The translations under genes and the position numbers were made by a program. This document shows positions 19,533 to 26,449 of a stretch of DNA of 43,674 nucleotides, piece by piece (within the stretch, counting starts at the first letter, position 1; the number at the start of each line of letters is the position of its first letter). Below the pieces are notes generated by a model that was not told the origin of the DNA, ran no database searches, and saw only the letters and a list, made by a program, of their open reading frames with translations. The stretch covers positions 1-43,674 of the forward strand of contig JALFFZ010000009.1 of NCBI GenBank assembly GCA_022777585.1, in the 5' to 3' direction. The DNA is from Bacteroidales bacterium (GTDB taxonomy: Bacteria; Bacteroidota; Bacteroidia; Bacteroidales; UBA932).

Positions 19533-21020
19533 ATGCTGACGGTTCTTGCCGTCATTTCCGCATTTTCCTGCAATGTCAATAATCTGCCTCACGAAATCGA
19601 TGAGGCAGAATCGTTTATGAGGCATGACCCGGCCCGCGCAAAGGCCATTCTCGAAGATGCTTCAAGGTATCGGAAAGGAAATCGCCGGGAGAGGGCTTCC
19701 TGGTGTCTAATGTATGTCTGGGCTAAGTACAATGCCTATGACAATGACCTTTCGGCGGAGCAGCTCGATACTGCCTGCACTTTCTTCCTGAGGCATGGTT
19801 CGCATCTTAGAAAGGCGCAGGCTTACTATCTGAGAGGGGCTGTGCGTCAAGAACTTAAGCTTGGCAAGGAGCCTGAATGGCTGGATGATTTCAACCGGGG
19901 CTGCCACGAGGTGGAGAAGACCCAGGACTGTTATCTTGCCACGATGCTCTTCAACCGGTACGGTACTGAGATGAATCTCAGGAAATGGTACGAGGATGCC
20001 ATTCCGGCCTTCAAAAAATCCATTAAATATGCGCAAAAGGGAGGGCTGCAGTCATTTGCCGTCACTTCGATGATCAATCTTTCTCATTCGTACCTTTTTC
20101 TCGGGGATGCGGAAGGGAACTGGGACAATGCCATCGAAACGGCTCAGAAGGCATTGGCAATAGCTGAAGAGAGCGGCAGCGATGATTCAATATCACGCGT
20201 ATTGTCGACTCTTTCCGTCTGCTATAGCCGCGCGGGAGAGACTGAAAAGGCTCTGGAATATTCCAGAAGGTCTGTATTGATGCAGAAGAAGCTTTACAAT
20301 GCGGGGGTGAGGAAGGAATTGCCGAGGTACAACACTCTGGCCGATGCTTTCAGGAAGAACGGCCAGGCTGATTCGGCATTGTTCTATGCTTCAAAATGTT
20401 ACGGAAGCAGGGATGTTACTTCAAGGCTTACTGCGTATCAGATTTCCTATATCGTATATCGGGATCTTCTTGAAGACAATGAGAATACGGTCAAGTATAT
20501 GTCTCTTTATCAGGAGATTAAGAATGCGCAGATAGAATCCCAGAACAACGGCAAGGTCGTCGTGAATGCTCTCAAGCTGGAGCAGGAGGAGGCGGATGGC
20601 GCCAAATTGAGGATGGGGGTTGTGATTGGCTGCATTCTTCTGGTCTGCATTGCCCTCATTGTGGTACTGAGATATTATTTTCATCTTTCCAGCCACAAGA
20701 CAGAGGAATTGGCGGCGGCTGAGGAGAAGGTTGAAAAAGTAAGTACGGAGCTCATCGACAGAGACAGTCTTGTGGCTTCTCTGCGGAAGGCTCCGCACTA
20801 TCTTGACGACAATGACTGGAACAGGATTGTCGGTCTTGTGGACAAGGTTTATGACGGCTGGTGCACTTCCCTGGCCTCGTCCGGGCTTACCCAGGGCAAT
20901 ATCAGGATAGCCTGTCTTGTCCGTCTCGGTTTCACTACTTCCGAGTCTGCTGCCATCATGGGAATTTCACCGGCATCGGTGACCAAGGCTAAGCAGCGGC
21001 TTAAGAGCAAGCTATCCTGA
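19533..21020 (+). CDS. TPR-repeat protein with one TM segment and C-terminal HTH (Bacteroidetes TPR-HTH regulator)
   Basis: N-terminal lipoprotein/signal-like MLTVLAVISAFSC, TPR-like helices, TM GVVIGCILLVCIALIVVLRYYFHL, coiled region, C-terminal IRIACLVRLGFTTSESAAIMGISPASVTKAKQRLKSKLS. Confidence 0.82.
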   Translation: MLTVLAVISAFSCNVNNLPHEIDEAESFMRHDPARAKAILEDASRYRKGNRRERASWCLMYVWAKYNAYDNDLSAEQLDTACTFFLRHGSHLRKAQAYYLRGAVRQELKLGKEPEWLDDFNRGCHEVEKTQDCYLATMLFNRYGTEMNLRKWYEDAIPAFKKSIKYAQKGGLQSFAVTSMINLSHSYLFLGDAEGNWDNAIETAQKALAIAEESGSDDSISRVLSTLSVCYSRAGETEKALEYSRRSVLMQKKLYNAGVRKELPRYNTLADAFRKNGQADSALFYASKCYGSRDVTSRLTAYQISYIVYRDLLEDNENTVKYMSLYQEIKNAQIESQNNGKVVVNALKLEQEEADGAKLRMGVVIGCILLVCIALIVVLRYYFHLSSHKTEELAAAEEKVEKVSTELIDRDSLVASLRKAPHYLDDNDWNRIVGLVDKVYDGWCTSLASSGLTQGNIRIACLVRLGFTTSESAAIMGISPASVTKAKQRLKSKLS

Positions 21021-21029
21021 ATTAACTGA

Positions 21030-23060
21030 TTACCAGACTTTTACTCTGTTCTCAGGAGCGACGTAAAGCGAGTCGCCAGGCTGGATGTTGAAGGCATCGT
21101 ACCAGTAGTCGCACTGTGCGAGCGCACCGTTGACGCGGAGTCTTGCAATCGAATGTACATCCATCATTGTGAGATACCTGAGGATTTCTTCGCTTGCGGT
21201 GTCAGCCCATACGTTGGCATAGGAGAGGAAGAATCTCTGCTCAGGGGTGAAGCCGTTGTCTGTGTCAAGTCTGCCGTGTTTCTTCTGCCACATCTGGAAG
21301 GCTTCGTAGGCGATATTGAGTCCGCCGTGGTCGGCAAGGTTTTCTCCGAGGCAGAGGGCTCCGTTGGCTTTGAGTTCGCCAGGAATTACCCAAAGTGAAT
21401 TGAAGAATTCCACCATCTGGGAGCAAGGCTTGCTGAATCCTTCGGTATCGGCTTCGGTCCACCAGTCAGAGAGGTTGCCGTCTTTGTTGTATTTGCGTCC
21501 CTGGTCGTCGAAGCCGTGTGTCATTTCGTGTCCGATTACGACTCCAATCGCACCGTAATTAGCTGCTGCATCGGCTGTTATGCTATAGAGAGGTGGCTGG
21601 AGGAAGCCTGCAGGGAAGCAGATTTCATTGGTGGTCGGATTGTAATATGCATTGACCATCTGGGCCGGCATATGCCACTCGTCGGTATCGACAGGCTTGT
21701 TGTATTTCTTGTTGTAGTTGAGTTCCCAGTAGAATTTGCGGGCTGCCCTGATGTTGTCGTAGAGGGTGAGCTCAGGATCGACGGTGAGTCCGCTGATGTC
21801 GTCCCATTTGTCGGGATAGCCGACCTTGACTTTGTAGGCTGCAAGTTTGTCGAGGGCTATTGCCTTGGTGGAGTCGCACATCCAGTCCTGCTTCCTGATG
21901 ATTTCTGCAAGGGATGCCTGGAGATTGGAAATCATTTCGAGCATCTCGTCCTTGGCTTCTTTCGAGAAGTATCTCTTGACGTACATCTGGCCTACAGCAT
22001 CGCTCATGAAGTTGTCCACGAGGGATTCGGCCATTTTCCATCTCGGGGTCTTCTGCTGGACTCCGTAGAGTTTCTTGTTGAAGTCGAAGTTTTCGTCGGT
22101 GAAGTCGTCGGACAATACTGATGATGCTCCGGAGATGAGCTGCCAGCGGTAAATGTCCTTGAGGTCTTCGAGGGATGCTGTCATAAGGATTTCACAGGCT
22201 TTTGCAACTGGTTCAGGCTGACCGAGATCCACTTCCCTTGTAAGATTGTATCTGTAGTTGTCGAGGTAGGTTCTCCAGTCGAATCCGCCGCAGATGGCGG
22301 TGAGGGAATCTACTGTAACCTTGTGGTAGTTGGCGTCAGAGTCGCGCTGCTTTTCCATTGAATAATAAGGTTCTGCGATGGCGGTCTCGATGGCCCAGAT
22401 TCTTTCCATCTTGTCTCTGGACTCTTCTGCGCCGTAGCCTGTGAGGACGAAGAGGCGTACCATATGCTCTTTCATGGCTTCCCTGATCATTGTGTTCTGC
22501 GGGTCGTCGCTGAGGTAGTAGTCTCTGTTTCCGAGTGAAAGACCGTCCTGGCTGATGCAGACGATGTTGTTTCTGGAATCTTTCTCGTCAGCGCCGACGA
22601 AGATGCCGAAGAGAAGGTTGTCGTGCTCTCTGGCGCAATGTGCAAGCAGGTCCTCCCTGGTCTGGATGGCGTCGATTTCTGCAATGTGGGCGCGGAGTGG
22701 AGCTGCTCCTTCGCTGTTGAGACGGACCGAGTCCATCATCATGTTGTAGAGGTCACCGATTTTCTGCTCGATGCTGCCTTTCTTGTTCTCGCCTGCGGCA
22801 ATGTCCTGGATGAGGGCTGCAAGGGCCTTGATGTTGTCATCCTGAACCTTTCCTACGGTTCCCCACATAGGATACTCCTTAGGCTGAGGGTTGAGTTCAG
22901 CCCAATGCCCTGTGGCATATCTTGCGAAATCGTCGCCTGCGCGGACGGTGGTGTCCATGTAGGCGTAGTTGATGCCGGCGTTCCTGTCCGGTGTTCTTGT
23001 GCATCCTGCCGCTAGCAGCAAGGTGCAGATTGTCAGAAGTTTTGCTTTCATATTTATCAT
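21030..23060 (-). CDS. M13 family metallopeptidase (neprilysin/PepO-like) lipoprotein
   Basis: GVVIGHEMTHGFDDQGRKYNKDGNLSDWW (HExxH), ENLADHGGL, lipobox LLAAGC. Start may be MKAKLL at 23051. Confidence 0.95.
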   Translation of the reverse strand: MINMKAKLLTICTLLLAAGCTRTPDRNAGINYAYMDTTVRAGDDFARYATGHWAELNPQPKEYPMWGTVGKVQDDNIKALAALIQDIAAGENKKGSIEQKIGDLYNMMMDSVRLNSEGAAPLRAHIAEIDAIQTREDLLAHCAREHDNLLFGIFVGADEKDSRNNIVCISQDGLSLGNRDYYLSDDPQNTMIREAMKEHMVRLFVLTGYGAEESRDKMERIWAIETAIAEPYYSMEKQRDSDANYHKVTVDSLTAICGGFDWRTYLDNYRYNLTREVDLGQPEPVAKACEILMTASLEDLKDIYRWQLISGASSVLSDDFTDENFDFNKKLYGVQQKTPRWKMAESLVDNFMSDAVGQMYVKRYFSKEAKDEMLEMISNLQASLAEIIRKQDWMCDSTKAIALDKLAAYKVKVGYPDKWDDISGLTVDPELTLYDNIRAARKFYWELNYNKKYNKPVDTDEWHMPAQMVNAYYNPTTNEICFPAGFLQPPLYSITADAAANYGAIGVVIGHEMTHGFDDQGRKYNKDGNLSDWWTEADTEGFSKPCSQMVEFFNSLWVIPGELKANGALCLGENLADHGGLNIAYEAFQMWQKKHGRLDTDNGFTPEQRFFLSYANVWADTASEEILRYLTMMDVHSIARLRVNGALAQCDYWYDAFNIQPGDSLYVAPENRVKVW

Positions 23061-23079
23061 TAGTGCATTTGTTTTTCTC

Positions 23080-23113
23080 TGCTCCGGCGCTTGTTTTACT
23101 TTGCTCCGGCGCT
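23080..23113. repeat. 12-bp direct repeat TGCTCCGGCGCT x2, 22-bp spacing, in the M13 peptidase leader
   Basis: Exact copies at 23080-23091 and 23102-23113. Confidence 0.7.
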
Positions 23114-23146
23114 CCCGTCTGAGAGCTCTATTGAAGTTTCCGACGG

Positions 23147-23154
23147 CAAAGTTA
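23147..23154 (-). promoter_or_regulatory. Putative -7 element (TAACTTTG) for the M13 peptidase gene
   Basis: CAAAGTTA on + strand about 90 bp upstream of the start codon. Confidence 0.4.
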
Positions 23155-23331
23155 CACTATATTTAGATATGTTGTACTTTTTCGATGTGGACAATGCAAA
23201 ATTATATATGACTGGTAATTAGCATGTTAAGTGATATCAACGTGGACATTACCATCAAAAGGCCTGAGAATCGGCCGTATTGTCATTGCTAACTGGGCTA
23301 CGGAATGGGGTGCCGGAATGGAACGTGGCGG

Positions 23332-23438
23332 CCGGAATGGTACCTCATTTCTCCGGACCAGGCCCTCCCAAACTGCGTTTGGGCCCCTCCCTCTAGTGCC
23401 GAGGGCGGCAAGTCCTGCGAAATGAGGTACCATCCCGG
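23332..23438. repeat. Head element copy 1: 107 bp with 20-bp terminal inverted repeats and an inner hairpin
   Basis: CCGGAATGGTACCTCATTTC (23332-23351) vs GAAATGAGGTACCATCCCGG (23419-23438), 19/20 complementary; inner CCCAAAC-TGC-GTTTGGG at 23367-23383. Confidence 0.88.
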
Positions 23439-23471
23439 CTCATGGCATTGACGTAGAACTGGATTTGCGGC

Positions 23472-24207
23472 GAACCTTCCATGCTGGAGGGCTGAATCGT
23501 GGATGGTTCAAGGTCAAAAGGGTGAACCTTCCACGTTGTATGCCCGAATCGTGGACGGTTCGAGGTCAAAAAGGCGAACCTTCCACGAATTAGGCACGTA
23601 TCACGGATGGTTCATTTCTCAGAAGCGAACCTTCCATGCTGAAAGCCGATATCATGGAAGGTTCAATATCTAGGGGCGTACCTTCCACGCTGTATGTCTG
23701 AATCGTGGACGGTTCGAGGTCAAAAGGGCGAACCTTCCACGAATTAGGTGCGTATCACGGATGGTTCGATATAAAACAACGGAACCTTCCATGCTGAAAG
23801 CCGATATCATGGAAGGTTCAATGTCAACGGGGTGAACCTTCCACGCTGTATGCCCGAATCGTGGATGGTTCAAGGTCAAAAAGGTGAACCTTCCACGAAT
23901 TAGGTGCGTATCACGGATGGTTCATTTCTCAGAAGCGAACCTTCCATGCTGGAGGCTGATATCATGGATGGTTCGATATAAAAACAACGGAACCTACCAT
24001 GCTGAAGGGCTGAATCGTGGATAGTTCGAGGTCAAAAGGGCTAACCTTCCACGAATTAGGTGCGTATCACGGATGGTTCATGTCTCAGAAGCGAACCATC
24101 CACGCTGGAGGTTGATATCATGGAAGGTTCAATATCTAGGGGCGAACCATCCACGCTGCTAGTCGATATTATGGACGGTTCATATCTTAAGCACGAACCT
24201 CCCCACG
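23472..24207. repeat. Hairpin-type tandem array 1: about 14 units of 51-52 bp plus a terminal half-unit
   Basis: Units GAACC[T/A]TCCA[C/T]G-N14-C[G/A]TGGA[A/C/T]GGTTC-N13/14 read directly; spacers recur in defined classes. Confidence 0.92.
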
Positions 24208-24219
24208 GAGCACCTTTCA

Positions 24220-24251
24220 GCAGACGATGTCTGCAGGCGGCATCAGCCGCC
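24220..24251. repeat. Tail hairpins copy 1: GCAGAC-GAT-GTCTGC and GGCGGC-ATCA-GCCGCC
   Basis: Perfect 6-bp stems read directly; equivalents in copy 2 at 24802-24835. Confidence 0.75.
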
Positions 24252-24327
24252 GCACGGAGAACAGCGAAGTTTGGGCCTTGAGGCGATGTTGCGAATGGTA
24301 TGTTTTCATTGTAATGGAACGCGGGTG

Positions 24328-24434
24328 CCGGAATGGTACCTCATTTCTCCGGACCTGGCCCTCCCAAACTGCGTTTGGGCCCCTCCCTCTAGTGCCGAGG
24401 GCGGCAAGTCCTGCGAAATGAGGTACCATACCGG
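24328..24434. repeat. Head element copy 2: 107 bp with 20-bp terminal inverted repeats
   Basis: CCGGAATGGTACCTCATTTC (24328-24347) vs GAAATGAGGTACCATACCGG (24415-24434); only a few differences from copy 1. Confidence 0.88.
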
Positions 24435-24467
24435 CTCATAGCATTGACGTAGAGCTGGATTTGCGGC

Positions 24468-24790
24468 GAACCTTCCATGCTGGAGGGCTGAATCGTGGAC
24501 GGTTCGATATAAAACAACGGAACCTTCCATGCTGAAAGCCGATATCATGGAAGGTTCAATGTCAACGGGGTGAACCTTCCACGCTGTATGTCCGAATCGT
24601 GGAAGGTTCGAGGTCAAAAGGGCGAACCATCCACGCCTGTAGTCGATATCATGGAAGGTTCAATATCTAGGGGCGAACCTTCCATGCTGGAGGGCCATAT
24701 CACGGATGGTTCGATATAAAACAACGGAACCTTCCATGCTGAAGGCCGATATCATGGACGGTTCATATCTCAAGCACAAACCTCCCCACG
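24468..24790. repeat. Hairpin-type tandem array 2: 6 units plus terminal half-unit
   Basis: Same 12-nt motif and spacer classes as array 1; ends in the same divergent half-unit aacctccccacg. Confidence 0.92.
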
Positions 24791-24822
24791 AAGCACCTTA
24801 AGCAGACGAAGTCTGCGAAGGC

Positions 24823-25020
24823 GCCATCAGGCGCCGCGCGAAGGAATGCGAAGGGTTGGCCGGAGGCGATGGTGCGCCCGGAGCGCCCTCCCCCGTAATG
24901 GGGGCAGGGGGGAAATATAAACAAGCCATCAGGCGCCGCGCGAAGAAATGCGAAGCGTCGGCCAGCGGCGATGGTGCGCACGGAGCGCACACCCACGTAA
25001 TAGGGACAGGGTGGGAAATA
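24823..25020. repeat. GC-rich imperfect tandem repeat, 2 x about 100 bp, abutting rnpB
   Basis: GCCATCAGGCGCCGCGCGAAG[G/A]AATGCGAAG...GGCGATGGTGCGC..CGGAGCGC...GTAAT...GGGAAATA at 24823 and 24925. Confidence 0.85.
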
Positions 25021-25022
25021 AA

Positions 25023-25348
25023 AAGGCGGGACCGTAAGCCGGTTTCTGTTTTTGAATCTGCCATTTATCTACGCAACCTACCCCCTGACATCGGGCGGGC
25101 AGTCCTCATCTGTCAGTATATTTGGTTTTGCAGGCCCTGGTGCCGTACCCGCAATACATCGCTGCAATGCGCCGTGGGCTCTTACCCCACATTTTCACCA
25201 TCACTTCCGGGACTGGCCCGGAGGCAGACATTCTCTGTTACGGCTGGCAAAAGATTACTCCCATCTGCGATTTCCGCAGCAGGGCGCCCTTTCCTGTCCG
25301 GACTTTCCTCACCTGACTTGTGACAGGCGCGGCAGATCGTCCCGCCTT
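25023..25348 (-). ncRNA. rnpB: RNase P RNA (class A)
   Basis: Reverse strand contains GTGAGGAAAGTCCGGACAGGAAAGGGCGCCCTGCTGC near the 5' side and CAGAAACCGGCTTACGGTCCCGCC at the 3' end; terminal P1 pairing AAGGCGGGAC / GTCCCGCCTT, then a short T run. Confidence 0.95.
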
Positions 25349-25358
25349 GAAGAATATG

Positions 25359-25366
25359 CAAAATTA
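25359..25366 (-). promoter_or_regulatory. Putative -7 element (TAATTTTG) for rnpB
   Basis: CAAAATTA on + strand, 10 bp upstream of the inferred RNA 5' end. Confidence 0.5.
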
Positions 25367-25461
25367 TAGAAAGTTGGGAACTTGGGCAATAATTTGAAGA
25401 GAAACTTTCTTGACTGCATGCAGGATTGTGGCAACAAGCGCCTGCAAAGCAGCCAGTTATG

Positions 25462-25791
25462 CTATTTCTCGTAAATCGCCTTGTTGTTCTCCGATTCCCA
25501 GATTTCGACCTTGTAGCAGTTCGGAGTCACGTCGCACATCCATTTGGCAAGATTTTCCGCCGTTGGACTGAAAGGAAGGACCGCATTGAGATTCTTGTGG
25601 TCAATCTGCGACATGATGTTCTTCTTGATATAGGTGAAATCGGTCACCATCCCATCCTCATTCAGAGTCTCAGACTTGCAATGAACAATGACAATCCAGT
25701 TGTGTCCGTGAAGTTCCTCACACTTGCTGCCACATTCAGTTGTCACATAATGGGCTGCGGAAACCTCAAAGCGCTTGCTTACGTAATACAT
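25462..25791 (-). CDS. queD: 6-pyruvoyl tetrahydropterin synthase / QueD family protein
   Basis: FEVSAAHYVT, CEELHGHNWIVIV, DGMVTDFTYIKKNI, DHKNLNAV, PTAENLAKWM. Confidence 0.9.
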   Translation of the reverse strand: MYYVSKRFEVSAAHYVTTECGSKCEELHGHNWIVIVHCKSETLNEDGMVTDFTYIKKNIMSQIDHKNLNAVLPFSPTAENLAKWMCDVTPNCYKVEIWESENNKAIYEK

Positions 25792-25824
25792 TGAATTATA
25801 ATTATTTGGCTATGCGAGGAAAGA

Positions 25825-26244
25825 TTATCTGGTCACTGGCTCACGTGACATTGCAGCCTCCAGAACGCGGGCGAGCTGGTCAGGGCAGGAGGTACCGCGT
25901 CCGGCACAGTCAATCCCCTTGAGACGCCTTATGGCCTCGTCCACCTTCATCCCCTTGATCAAAGCACCGATGCCCTTGGCATTGCCGTTGCAGCCACGGG
26001 TATAGACCACGCTGTCGACCACATCATCTATAAGATGTATGTCAATCCGGACCGAGCATACAATTGCACTCGGGGCAGCAGTAATATAGCGGATTCCATC
26101 AATGACCTCATCCCTTACAATGTTGAAATCATCCCCAACCATTTTCTTTTCTGTTTTAACACCCTCGTCATCAGGCGGACAAGCCGTTGGGACGGCAGCC
26201 AGCATCATCATTGCGCCGATGAACGACATTATTGTTGTTACCAT
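25825..26244 (-). CDS. TSCPD domain (TIGR03905-like) protein with extra N-terminal hydrophobic/Cys segment
   Basis: GCNGNAKGIGALIKGMKVDEAIRRLKGIDCAGRGTSCPDQLARVLEAAM; N-terminus MVTTIMSFIGAMMMLAAVPTAC. Confidence 0.8.
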   Translation of the reverse strand: MVTTIMSFIGAMMMLAAVPTACPPDDEGVKTEKKMVGDDFNIVRDEVIDGIRYITAAPSAIVCSVRIDIHLIDDVVDSVVYTRGCNGNAKGIGALIKGMKVDEAIRRLKGIDCAGRGTSCPDQLARVLEAAMSREPVTR

Positions 26245-26394
26245 ATATATTTAGTCATCATAAACAGCTGCTAATTTAGTCATTCCGGGTCAATTATTCA
26301 ATACCCGCACATCAATGTGGGTCAAAGAGTAAAATATTGCTGAAATATATTTCGATTAGCCTCCTTTTTTCTTTTCGTTTTGAAAACAAAATTT

Positions 26395-26402
26395 TATATT
26401 TG
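26395..26402 (+). promoter_or_regulatory. Putative -7 element (TATATTTG) for glpA
   Basis: TAnnTTTG match 48 bp upstream of the glpA ATG. Confidence 0.5.
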
Positions 26403-26449
26403 CATTATGAATCGAAAGGATTTATGCGTTTTGATATATTTAACCCAAT

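Larger units (their letters stand above)
23318..24312. repeat. Module 1 of tandem composite element (head, hairpin array, tail)
   Basis: Homology to module 2 begins at aatggaacg (23318 vs 24313); same order of head, array and terminal half-unit/tail. Confidence 0.85.
24313..24910. repeat. Module 2 of tandem composite element
   Basis: Second copy of head (24328-24434), shorter array (24468-24790) and tail (24791 onward). Confidence 0.85.

Noticed and set aside
23670-24617. Protein-coding repeats (ORFs 23670-23879 -, 24060-24281 +, 24306-24617 -)
   Set aside because: Unit length switches between 51 and 52 bp, so no frame is kept through the array; the ORFs are short and arise from the repeats.
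23490-24750. GGTTCGA strings resembling tRNA T-arms
   Set aside because: They are part of the repeat motif; no cloverleaf, anticodon stem or CCA-like end could be drawn.
23472-24790. CRISPR array
   Set aside because: The conserved part is only 12 nt, alternates in orientation, the spacers recur in a few classes, and no cas genes are in the window.
23472-24790. Integron attC array
   Set aside because: GAACC/GGTTC arms do not match RYYYAAC/GTTRRRY core sites, there are no cassette ORFs between units, and no integrase is present.
24856-25369. Plus-strand ORFs over rnpB (155, 105 and 64 aa)
   Set aside because: They are antisense to a clear RNase P RNA.
26302-26322. Imperfect hairpin ACCCGCACA-TCAA-TGTGGGT upstream of glpA
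   Set aside because: Stem needs a 2-nt bulge and there is no copy or context to support function.
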